Below, one piece after another: positions 53,263 through 62,622 of a stretch of 64,000 nucleotides of DNA. The position numbers and the translations under genes were made by a program. The stretch is from positions 248,001 through 312,000 of the forward strand of contig CACVBU010001011.1 of the NCBI GenBank assembly GCA_902728285.1. Direction: 5' to 3'. The stretch comes from Clytia hemisphaerica. Lineage: Eukaryota; Cnidaria; Hydrozoa; Leptothecata; Clytiidae. The notes under the pieces were generated by a model. It was not told the DNA's origin, did no database searches, and saw only the letters and a program-made list of their open reading frames with translations. Numbering within the stretch: position 1 is the stretch's first letter; each line of letters starts with the position of its first letter.

Positions 53263-53900
53263 CTTACAATCAATTTTTTTGTATCTTGATCTGAAAATAA
53301 TTATCTCAGTTTTTCCTGCATTGAGGCTTATTTTATTTGCTCTAAGCCAATGGACTAGTCCGAAGAGATCATTTTGTACAAGGAGTTTTAAGTCTTTTAG
53401 GGAAGCTCCCCTACAAACAATGCTAGTATCATCTGCAAAATGAAAAGTTTTGGAATTGGTAATGCTTTTATGGAGATCATTTATATAAACTAAAAAAAGT
53501 AGAGGACCGAGTACCGATCCTTGAGGTACTCCATGTTTACATTCTTTATATGTTGATGATTTTTGATTAATTTTAGTGCAGTGTTTTCTATTGTTTAGAT
53601 AGGATGTCAACAGACGGTTTGCAGTTCCTCTAATGCCATGATTTGCAAGTTTTTCAAGAAGTATAGAATGTTCTCCTGTATCAAATGCCTTCTGTAGGTC
53701 AATGAAGACACATATGGCAAATTCTCCGTTGTCAAGAGCGTCTCTGATTTCTTCGGTTAATGCTATGATTGCATGATTTGTGCTGTGTTTTTTTCTGAAA
53801 CCGAACTGATGTTTATAGAGGCTTTTTTTACTTTCAAGAAAACGATAAAGTCGGCAATGAATTATTTTTTCAAAAATTTTGTTCAGGTTAGAAAGGAGGG
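53263..53900 (-). pseudogene. RT part of the split LINE
   Basis: NLNKIFEKIIHCRLYRFLES, CVFIDLQKAFDTGEHSILLE, KHGVPQGSVLGPLLFLVYIN and FHFADDTSIVCRG are RT motifs of a CR1/L2-like LINE. The frame runs into the Penelope insertion after KKIDCK. A frame start at 53970 (MAGDSSSSACLLM) lies outside homologous sequence and is probably accidental. Confidence 0.85.
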
Positions 53901-54300
53901 AGGAAGACCAAAATCTGCCATCAGGTGTGGCCATGAGTAAGCATGCACTGCTACTTGAGTCACCCGCCATCTAGCTAAAAGAGAAGAAAGTTTTTATCAA
54001 GGGCAATCTAGCAGAGAAGCAATTAGGAAAGAAAGATGCACTATCGAAAAGTTTGAAAAGTTTGAAAAGTTGGCCTAGAGCCCGGTTTGGCTTGCCGTAT
54101 CCGAGTGGTCGTACGAGTGAAAGAGAAGAAGGAAATGACGAATTTGAACATAAAACACATATTATATCAATACTTCTTTAACAATAATTTACGAGTGTAA
54201 GTCGTTCAAACCTTCAAAATAGTCATTTCGTCAATAAATATCAAGACATGTTAAAGGATTTTCACCCGGAGGGAGGGGTTACTACAAAGGGCCGGCGATT

Positions 54301-54925
54301 TACACAAAAACTTCGGCGCTGCGCATAGGCTTCGCAAAGCAAAATTTAAATCTTATTCTTATTTAGACTGGCACGCCAGTCGGGCTGGAACGGTATCACG
54401 CGGGAAAAGTGAGCGTAGGAGTTAGGTAAGCGTAGGAAGAAATTTTGTCGGCGGCGAGGGCTGAAAGCCCGACTGGAGCGAAACCCCAGGAAGGAAAAAA
54501 CGGCTAAGCTGAAGCCCCAATCTTACAACGCCAGATTTCGGCGTTGTAGAAATGAATGAACTTTGAGAAATTCGTGAAATGAGAAATGAAAACTTCCGTC
54601 AAAGTCGCAGATCGTGTTGTTTTGATTTTTGAGGAGGGAGTGATTGGAAAAAATAATGGCTGACTTCTAGTGGAAATTTTTATTTGAAAAGATTTTGTTT
54701 TGTTTCTTGTTTCTTATTGATGAGTCTCTTCTTTGTGTATATGTCATATGTGGCTTTTCTTCATGGTTCTCTGCATGCAAAATTCTTTGGCTCATTTTTG
54801 ATTGTTTTTTGTTTTGATTTGAGAGAGAGGCAAGAGACGAAGAGAAGATGGAAAATCTTGTAACATCAGTTATCAGAACTTGTTGACTTGTTATCTTTTC
54901 CTATTCATAACTCATTCAATTTTAG
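54301..54925. other. Hairpins, no gene
   Basis: CCAGTCGGGCT (54376) and AGCCCGACTGG (54466) form an inverted pair. TACAACGCC (54524) and GGCGTTGTA (54540) form a short hairpin with a 7-base loop. GC content is higher than the surroundings up to about 54550. Confidence 0.5.
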
Positions 54926-55200
54926 GAATGGAGTATTCAGATTGCAAACACTATGGACTGTGAGTTTTTTTTTCATTTCAGCTTTCTTTTTCCTAGGTTT
55001 GCAGGTGGTAATCAAAGGGATAACCCAGGTACAGTAGCTAACAATTATTTACTGACATTCAAACACATAAGACGTTTTAATTTTCCAGGACTCACAAGTC
55101 AAAGGTTCTTTATCAAAAATATATGGTTGTTGGACTACCAGAGACTACTACACGACACTGACACAATGTCGTGTGTATTGGAAGTGCTACAAACTTTGTG
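54926..55200 (+). CDS. Three small exon-like segments, frame uncertain
   Basis: Splice-like borders give 54927-54960 (from ATTTTAG to GTGAGT), 54997-55029 (from TTTCCTAG to CAG|GTACAG) and 55090 to the end (from TTTTCCAG). Joined in phase they encode MEYSDCKHYGL, FAGGNQRDNPG and LTSQRFFIKNIWLLDYQRLL before a stop at 55201. The last segment has a second open frame rich in C, Y and W. I cannot decide between them or name a product. Confidence 0.3.
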
Positions 55201-55699
55201 AATATCTACCTGGTTATCCCTTTGTTTTGAGTTTAATACGTACTGTATCTATCCCTATGATAAAATTACACAGTTTTGAGTAGAAATAAAGTTATGGTAA
55301 AGCGGCACTGACAAATTTCTCCAAAAAATATTTTCTTTCAAATTATGAAATATTAAAAGTCTTCTTACATCTAAAAATGATTAAATTTTTTCGCCATGCT
55401 TATGTTTTACTCAATTCTAGTATTTTTTCCAAAACTTATATATACTTACGTAGAGGGAAATTTAGCAGAATTTATGGAGAAAATTAAGAATTCTCAGTTT
55501 GGCAACAAAAATTTCTCAAACGTACTGTACACATAGTACCTACTATAACTTTAAACATTTACATATTTTTAAATTGCCAGATTAGTGTGGCAAGAAAACT
55601 CATTTTTTTCATTCAGCCATAAATCTTCAAGTGTGAAGTTAATTTTATAGTACACATACTTACAATTTACAGAAAAATGGGTGATAAGTATATGTCACA
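55201..55699. other. No gene recognised
   Basis: AT-rich interior of the 5.4-kb element. The phrase GTGTGGCAAGAAAACTC at about 55586 recurs at 56143 and 56215, so 55440-56290 contains a degenerate direct repeat. Confidence 0.4.
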
Positions 55700-55998
55700 T
55701 GTTCAACAACCCATTTTTTCCACAGCTTACTTGTTCAACAAATTCTTGTCAAATTGAATGTCGAACAAGTGGGTTGTGGAACAAATGGGTGCCAAAATGA
55801 TCGACAACCCAGTTGATTGACAATCCACTTGTTCGACAATCTATATAGTTGTTCAACAGACCAGTTGTTTGAGAGAAGAGTGTCGAACAAGTGGTCGTCG
55901 AACAACCATGCAGTCAAGTAAATGGGTGTCGAACTAATAACTGTCAAACAACCGGTCTAACAAATGTACCGTCGGACAAGTATACTGTCGAACAAGTG
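55700..55998. repeat. GTCGAACAAGTGG repeat cluster, both orientations
   Basis: About 14 variants of TGTCGAACAAGTGGG or its reverse complement (CCACTTGTTCGACA) are packed into 300 bases. The mixed orientation differs from a normal minisatellite and suggests a decayed foldback or a binding-site cluster. Confidence 0.7.
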
Positions 55999-56812
55999 GG
56001 ATTTCCCCAAAATTATAGTTGTACATAGATGAAAATTTGTCAGAATTTATATTACGGTGAAAATTCAGAATTCTCAGTTTGACAACAAAAATTTCTCAAA
56101 TAGGTAACTTTAATTTAAATAATTATATTAAATTGTAAAATTAGTGTGGCAAGAAAACTCCCAAAAAAATTTAGCCATAAATCTTAAAGTGTAAGGTTAT
56201 TTTTCAGCATTTTTGGTGTGACAAGAAAATTCTTCAGCACATAGCCACAGTCTATAGAAAAAGGTCAGAATTTACAATAATTCTCTTCTCATGACAAAAA
56301 TACTGCATTTTTCTAAAATCATGAATACGTGTACCCAAAAACTTTTCTGTCACCATATAAACTCTGGATTTTCTATCAGAGCTATCTTATCACAGCACTA
56401 AATTCTGCAAATTTCAATTTTTCACAAATTAAATTTGTACATGACAGATGTTACATTTTTCATTCGACAGACTGAAATACTTAATTATAATAATACACTT
56501 ATAATAATAATTATGCACCAATGTGTCATTGTTTTGAGGTTGGAGTTTTAGTTATTCAACATATGACATCTTAACTATTAAAAGTAAGTACTTTTCTGTA
56601 AGTTTTCCATTTAATTTTCTATGTGTACGTGTAATTTTCCTGTGCTTGGCTGGTACGTTACATGCTGACAGTCAGGACAGGTTGTTTTTGTAGCAGTGAG
56701 TCTGTTGAAGAGGGTCGGACTGTCAGACAGCAGCCTGGCAGTAATGACATTGAGAGTGATGAGAGGGATAATCTTTGGAGTTTCTTTAAACTAACCAGGA
56801 AACGCTGTTTAT

Positions 56813-56898
56813 TCTCACGATAACCTAAAAATAGTTTTCAAACCGTACCAAAAAAATTTTTGGTACGGCTTGAAAACCTGTGTTAGGTTATCGTGAGA
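56813..56898. repeat. Long hairpin, about 38-bp stem
   Basis: TCTCACGATAACCTAA followed by TTTTCAAACCGTACCA is mirrored by TTGGTACGGCTTGAAAAC and TTAGGTTATCGTGAGA, with an A/T loop and only a few mismatches. It could be a very small foldback element or give a hairpin RNA. Confidence 0.75.
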
Positions 56899-57742
56899 TA
56901 TTAAAAGTGTCAGAATTATTGATTATTATGATATGTTATTATTTTTAAAATAGTGTCAAAATTTTTTCAAAAAGGTTATTTTGTTGGGTACTTTTGAGCA
57001 GAGTTCCTGCCTGGTTAGTGTTACTGTTGTATTCATAGAAAAGAGTGTTGGAGGGGTTCACTTAGCCACAATGAGACTAGAGTAATCAAGTTCCTTAACA
57101 AGTAGTCTGTAAGTACTAAAATAAAAAGCAAAAAGTATTTAGGTGGAACCAAATTAGACTGTTAGAAAAAATATTTCTTACCTTGAATGAAAGAGGCTAG
57201 CAAAAAGCCCCAAAAGCACGTAACATATACCACCAACCTGCATAAGGAAAACTGAATAATCCTTGTACACTTTTGATGATTGTAGAAAACTGAAGCTAAA
57301 TTGCAAATACTTACCTTTCTAAGAATGTATGAATAACAAAAACAACTAAAGATGTAAAAGTTTCAAAACTTGAAAGGTGGCTCCTCCACCACCCAAAATT
57401 CAAAACAAAGTGGTCTGTCGGCTTTTCTCCCTCCAAAATTTAGGAAAGCACTCCTCCGTTCTCACAACCTCCAAAATGAAGCCGTGGCAGAATGTTCTAG
57501 TCTGTATATCAGCAGCCTCTCACCAACTTTTGCTCGCTCTCCTACGCAGCTCCTATTCTAGCAAACGCCCGCTGCCTTTATGTTCCCGCCCTCTGACATG
57601 ATTAATTTACAGACTAGTTTGCTAGTCTAATTCTTATTCTTCTTCGGCGCAACGGCGAAAATCGTCGTGCAGCGCAATCTTTCACAAGAAAATATTTAAT
57701 CTTATTCAAGATTTTACCTTACCTAGACTGGTCGAAATTGAA
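56899..57742. other. No confident gene
   Basis: A GC-richer block at 57370-57600 is open in several frames but shows no splice sites or family resemblance. Its composition (alternating CTCC and GCTC words) suggests a repeat or an untranslated exon. Confidence 0.35.
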
Positions 57743-57865
57743 AGTGGTATTAACCTTTTTATTCAAACACGACTCTTCTTTCTTTCTTGTCTTTTTTATA
57801 TCCTTTCCTCCTCTAGCCCCCACTACTCTCAACCGGTAGAGTTGGGAGCTTTCTTAATTAGTATA

Positions 57866-58022
57866 TGTAATCACATGATAACGAGTGCAATTCGAATGTA
57901 ATTGCACGAGTGATTTTTTTTTTATTAATTTTCCGAGTCCGAAAGGACGAGGAAAATTCGAAACAAAAAAATCACGAGTGCAATTTTCGAATTGTACGAG
58001 TTATTATGTGATTACGAGCTAA
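57866..58022. mobile_element. Foldback around CACGAGTGCAATT
   Basis: GTAATCACATGATAACGAGT and GCAATTCGAA are mirrored at the right as TTCGAATTGTACGAGTTATT and ATGTGATTAC. The centre also pairs (ATTTTCCGAGTC against GGACGAGGAAAAT). The result is a nearly complete 155-bp hairpin. Confidence 0.72.
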
Positions 58023-58399
58023 TCGCACAATTTCTTTCACTACTTTTTCCCAGTTAGGAAAGTAAATTACAGAAATTACACTGAGAGTTTTATATTTTTC
58101 TCTTCTCTTTATCTCTTTCTTTTATTGTTGTTTATTGATTTTCTTTCTCACAAAATCAATTTCGAATGCTATTAAAACGTTCGATGCAAAAAAAATGTAA
58201 GAAAAAACATTAAAATCAATTTTGTAAACATTGCATTGCATTGGAGAGTGTGATTAATGATTAATTGCTCTCTACAGGATGCAATTAACGATTAATTGCT
58301 CTCTTTGAGGGCGTGCCAAATAAGAAAAAATAACCCATCGTGCGATTAAGGTCTGTAAATTACACGCTGTAAGTATTTGTGAATGACAGCTTTTTGTCG

Positions 58400-58480
58400 A
58401 GTCTCGTTGACGTAAGCGGTAAGACATTGGGTTTGTAAACCGAGGTTGATTGCATTTGGTGGTTCAAACCGGGGTCGGAG
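58400..58480 (+). tRNA. tRNA-like sequence, degenerate
   Basis: GTTGACGTAAGCGGTAAGAC resembles a D-arm, GGGTTTGTAAACC a (TGT) threonine-type anticodon arm, and GGTTCAAACC a B-box, but the acceptor stem does not pair. A tRNA-derived SINE head or a pseudogene is more likely than a working tRNA. Confidence 0.4.
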
Positions 58481-58984
58481 ACCTGTTTCACCGGTACGGG
58501 CAAATTTCAGAAAAATACTTAGAAAACAATTAGAAACACTTGAGAAAGACAGAAAATCAGGATAGAAGATAGGAAAGTAGAAAAAAGGAGGAAAATAAGA
58601 GACGATGCATCCTTGAGTATGATATCGTTTGCCAACCCCTAAAGCTAGTCCCAACCCTACCTATGGACACCCTCCCATTCTAGACCTTACCCGGGGGGGG
58701 GCACTCGATCTGAAAATGACCATACGTTCGGCGGAAAATTTGGCTTCCAAAATCGAACCCTTACAGTGCATCCAGCTGGCAGTGCATGCAGTGAAAATTT
58801 GGCCAACAAATGACCCTTACAGTGGGGGCTAGAGGAGGAATGGATATAAAAAAGACAAGAAAGAACGAAGAGTCGTGTTTGAATAAAAAGTTCAATACCA
58901 CTTTCTCTCCCTAAAAAGCTTGTCTGGCACACACGTTGGCCACACAACACCACCTTTGCTACCATCTTTGTTTACATTTTTTTG

Positions 58985-59125
58985 CTGATGAAGCATTTTT
59001 AAAAGCGCGGGATATTTCCGACCATTAAATTTTCAAATTTTCAGAGTTTTGGATATTTCCGACCATCAAATGATATTTCCGACCATTACGCTATGATATT
59101 TCCGACCATTAAAGATATTTCCGCC
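58985..59125. repeat. GATATTTCCGACCATTA array
   Basis: Five copies, the last changed to GATATTTCCGCCCGTC, lie just inside the right terminal repeat of the 5.4-kb element, where transposase-binding repeats often occur. The left end has no equivalent array. Confidence 0.75.
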
Positions 59126-59504
59126 CGTCTACGGAAAAAAAATTTGCATCGCCGGCCCTTTGTAGTAACCCCTCCCTCCGGGTGAAAATCCTTTAACATG
59201 TCTTGATATTTATTGACGAAATGACTATTTTGAAGGTTTGAACGACTTAAACTCGTAAATTATTGTTAAAGAAGTCAATTCGTATTGATATAATATGTGT
59301 TTTATGTTCAAATCCGTCATTTCCTTTTTCTCTTTCACTCGTACGGCCACTCGGATACGGCACGCCAAACCGGGCTCTAGGCCAACTTTTCAAACTTTTC
59401 AAACTTTTCGATAGTGCATCTTTCTTTCCTAATTGCTTCTCTGCTAGATTTATGGAGCGGTAACCGTGTCAAAAATGTCCAATTTACATAACGGTCGGAG
59501 GTTT

Positions 59505-59815
59505 GTAACTGATTGGGTCGGTTTGAAAGGTGATTGGGTCGGTTTAAAAGACGATCGGGTCGGTTTGAAAGGTGACTGGGTCGGTTTGAAAGGTGATTGG
59601 GTCGGTTTAAGAGGTGATTGGGTCGGTTTAAAAGGTGATCGGGTCGGTTTTAAAGGTGATTAGTTTTAAAATCGATTGGGTCGGTTTAAAGCACGATTGG
59701 GTCAGTTTAAAATGCGATTAGGTCACTTTTAAAAATTGGGCAATTTAAAAGTCGATTAGCTTATTTGCAAACTGTTTGGGTCGGTTTAAAAGATATTGGG
59801 TCGGTTCAGAACTCG
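59505..59815. repeat. 20-21-bp minisatellite GATTGGGTCGGTTTNAAAGGT
   Basis: About 14 units; the first eight are regular and the later ones decayed. The WVGLKGD-type repeat peptide it can encode is a by-product of the unit length being a multiple of three. Confidence 0.88.
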
Positions 59816-60350
59816 ATCGTAACTTACAAACCAATCGAAAAAGTCGCCGGTTTACAGTGCTGGATTTTTTCGGGTAATCGGATTATGACTTTCGTGAATC
59901 TGGTCTGTAAATTTGACCGTACAGCCTGGAAAATCATAAAACGGAAATTTGCTCGAGGCTGTGGATGTAAACAACAAAAATGGCGAAGATAGAAGAGAAA
60001 AATCCTGAGCAAACTTTTCTTGGGTTCTGTTAGCTAGATTACTTAGAAGAAAAATTGAAAAAAAGATAAGTGGAAATTAACTGGATTTTTTGAAGAGGTA
60101 TTGGAAATTCCACAATTTTTTCTCATTTTTGAGAAAACTCCTCAGAAATTCCGTGTTTTTTCTTCATTTTTATAAAGAAAATGTCTTGGAAATTCCCAAG
60201 ATTTTTCAAAATAATTTACCTGGAAATTCTGAAATTCCGTGTCGTCCAGCCCCCATTTACGGACAAAATCTGGATTGGCCCACTGTATGTGAAAAAAGGG
60301 TAATTTTCTTGAATCACACATCTACCGGAGGATATATATACCGTCAACTT
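59816..60350. other. No gene; AAATTCC-rich repeats near 60090-60240
   Basis: The GGAAATTCC/GAAAATT vocabulary repeats the style of 2580-3060 and 4880-5300, suggesting a dispersed low-complexity family. Confidence 0.4.
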
Positions 60351-60381
60351 NNNNNNNNNNNNNNNNNNNNNNNNNNNNNNN
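60351..60381. other. Assembly gap, 31 N
   Basis: The gap borders a tandem repeat, which probably collapsed or stopped the assembly, so its true length is unknown. Confidence 0.95.
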
Positions 60382-60740
60382 AGTCACCGGGTCACTAAGA
60401 GACAGGGCTGTCAGAAAATATCACCGCGTCACTGAGACAGGACTGTCAGAAAGTATGACAAGGCTGTCAGAAATATCACCGCGTCACTGAGACGAGGCTG
60501 TCAGAAAATACCACCGCGTCACTGAGACAGGGCTGTCAGAAAATATCAGCGGGTCACTGAGACAGGACTGTCAGAAAGTATGACTAGGCTCTCAGAAAAT
60601 ACCACCGGTTTACTGAGACAGGATTACCAAATAAAACCTGTCGAGTCACTGACATAGGGGTGTAAGAAAATCACACCTGGTAAATGGGAAAGGGGTGTTA
60701 AAATTCTCATTGGATCAAGAGACAGGGATGTCAGAAATTC
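60382..60740. repeat. Tandem repeat GTCACTGAGACAGGNCTGTCAGAAA, 36-bp base unit
   Basis: Ten or so units become more divergent to the right. Some are grouped into longer blocks containing AAGTATGACNAGGCT. The array continues into the gap on its left. Confidence 0.82.
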
Positions 60741-60961
60741 TCAGTGGGCGTCAGAATTCTTAATGGATCACAAATTCTCACAAAATGGGTCATAAATTCT
60801 CACAAAAGTGTTCGAAAACATTACATTTACGTACACTAACCTTCAATATGAAGTGTGCCCAGAAAAAGGCGGAACAGAATTCATATGTCCTTCCCGGAGA
60901 TTCGAAAGAATACATCCATGCTACATCCATGCTACTGTTGAATATCTTGTAGTTAGCACAG

Positions 60962-61513
60962 CTAAAGACTCGTGAAATTTAAAAGGACCGACAAGGTATT
61001 AAAATAATGTGCATCTTTTGTACATAATACAAAATTGTTGGTGACATGAGTAACAATTATGGCAATTCCAGTGCAGTAATTATAATAGTAGTCTAAAAGT
61101 AACGTTGGGGTAACATGCTTAATAAAAGTTCTTACCTTTATTGTTCTTTTCCCTTTCCTTTGTGTCGGGTAACTACTCTGATTCTCTTCAGCATTTTCTC
61201 GATAATTTTTGTAAATTTCTTGATCGGAAAATGATAACGCTGTAATAATTACATGCTCCGTGAATTTGTTCCTTTGATTTTTGGATGATAAAGTGATTGA
61301 TAGCCTGTTGATGCAACAGGAGATCAATAAGTATCGGGCTTTGAACTCCAATCGTTTTTTCAAGTCAATATTGTTTAAAAGTCCTGTACCGTAATTTTGA
61401 ACATATTTGAAACCTGCCTCGTTGAGGTGCAGGGGAATGGTCCTAATGGTGACATGAGTTAAACTCTGATTTAAGCTGCCGAAAATTTTGGTCCTTCTGT
61501 CTTCTGATATCAC
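60962..61513 (-). pseudogene. Possible Tc1-type transposase fragment
   Basis: The 183-codon frame begins MISEDRRTKIFGSLNQSLTH and continues VTIRTIPLHLNEAGFKYVQN, then LLNNIDLKKRLEFKARYL. The pattern T-[IV]-R..L...G.......LL......RL.FA is that of the second helix-turn-helix region of Tc1/mariner transposases. The rest shows no DDE motif and is serine/threonine-rich. Either a fragment fused to unrelated sequence or a chance resemblance. Confidence 0.4.
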
Positions 61514-62356
61514 GAGTTCTCCATTTGGGAACTCTCCCCCAGGGAGGGACGTCGTCTTGTGTTCTTTTGTTGTTTTTAATTTATTTTGTATTTGTAATGT
61601 ATTTCATTCTTATATTAATTACTAAAAAAGAAAATATCATATATTAGTATATGACATGTATTGTATTGTTTGAATATTTTATAAGTGACTTTCTATTAAA
61701 AAAATGAATGCTGAATGAATGATGCCTGAATGGTGCGCTATTTCAAAACAAAAAAATTGAATTTGAAGTGCCATTTGTCAAAAAATACCAAGGGACAAAT
61801 TCGTGTGAGCCGAGACGAGAAATTAAGGAGCCGTTTAAATACACCTTTTCGACCATAGCCGCAAATTATCGCGCGGGTATTTTTTTGTCCGCTTTATCCC
61901 ACTAAAACCGTCCCAGTCCTTTTTACGCACCTATAGACAATAGAAAAAGGTGTCAAAAAGGATTGGATTGACTTTAGTGGATAATTAAATAATTAAGTGG
62001 CACGCGCTTAACCACGCGACTACGGTCGAACAGGTGTATTAATCACCATGAAATAAAAAGTGCGTGCTACACACTAAAATTTACGATGCATATACATCGG
62101 AGACCAGGGAAACAGTCATAGGGTTTTTCCTCGAATAGGCTGTGAATTTCTAAAGCGGGAAAAGAAACAAGGGCGAAAAATTTGATGTTTTTTATAAGTA
62201 CACATAATTAGAATGCGATCATAAATATAAAAAATACCACTACAATACGATTTTGAATCTTGGATATAGACAGAAAGAACGTCAGCAAAATGACTATCAA
62301 CAGGAATGTTTTATAAACACAAATTTACACACTGAATTAAAAAATACTAAAAATTT
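61514..62356. other. No gene recognised
   Basis: AT-rich intergenic DNA. No inverted repeats or coding exons were supported. Confidence 0.4.
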
Positions 62357-62525
62357 TTATTTTTTCGCCTTTTGTTTCAACCTCTTCGCTGGTCTCGACT
62401 GACAAACTTCGCACGTGAAGGGTATCGTCTGCCAATCTATTTTGTTAACCTTTCGGGTATTGTATTTCAATTCAGAACAATGGATGTGACAGGCACTGCC
62501 ACATTGTTGATCACATACTATCCAC
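62357..62525 (-). CDS. C-terminal PHD-finger exon, minus strand
   Basis: On the minus strand GCTATTTCAG precedes 62525 and TAA ends the exon. The 55 codons read WIVCDQQCGSACHIHCSELK, then IDWQTIPFTCEVCQSRPAKR and a lysine tail. C-x3-C, H-x2-C and C-x2-C with the W..F-x-C-x2-C ending fit the second part of a PHD finger. The first cysteine pair would be in an upstream exon, beyond 62530 and perhaps displaced by the LINE at 62623. Confidence 0.6.
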
Positions 62526-62622
62526 CTGAAATAGCAAAAAGTAAAAACAAATATTACTGAATTGACGTCAAATACAATTGAGTAAGGTCACATCTGATAG
62601 CGACAGTCAAATTCAACAAAAT

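Larger units (their letters stand above)
47820..53900 (-). mobile_element. 5'-truncated LINE, split by a Penelope-like insertion
   Basis: RT sequence on the minus strand from about 53900 to 53263 continues in frame at 48948 to about 48200 once the insert and one CTTACAATCAAT are removed. Upstream of SSLLSNLNKIFEK the sequence loses homology, so the element is 5'-truncated inside the RT. The 3' end is the (TTACC)n tail. Confidence 0.85.
57743..58902. repeat. Nested inverted repeat pair, 82 bp arms
   Basis: 57743-57824 and 58821-58902 are reverse complements with a few differences (AGTGGTATT, TTCAAACACGACTCTTC, TCTTGTCTTTTTTATATCC, CCTCCTCTAGCCCCC). They enclose 1 kb that contains a foldback and a tRNA-like segment, so this may be a separate element inserted into the 5.4-kb one. 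Confidence 0.72.
54005..59450. mobile_element. 5.4-kb element with about 295-bp terminal inverted repeats
   Basis: 54005-54300 and 59152-59450 are reverse complements at roughly 90 percent or better, starting AATCTAGCAGAGAAGCAATT and ending GGGCCGGCGAT. The flanks diverge abruptly on both sides. The interior contains nested foldbacks, a GATATTTCCGACCATTA array next to the right repeat, GTCGAACAAGTGG repeats and small exon-like pieces, but no transposase, integrase or RT that I recognise. No target duplication is obvious. The size and long TIRs are beyond a normal MITE. Confidence 0.8.

Noticed and set aside
53901-53970. True start of the minus-strand LINE RT at 53970
   Set aside because: The first 20 or so residues have no RT resemblance; homology begins abruptly at SLLSNLNK, so the copy is 5'-truncated and the ATG is accidental.
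57370-57601. Two overlapping 60-75-codon frames
   Set aside because: Neither frame resembles a known protein, and both lack splice or promoter context.
59466-59663. Possible repeat protein with WVGLKGD units
   Set aside because: The region is a minisatellite with a unit that is a multiple of three, has no splice sites or start context, and stops as soon as the repeat decays.
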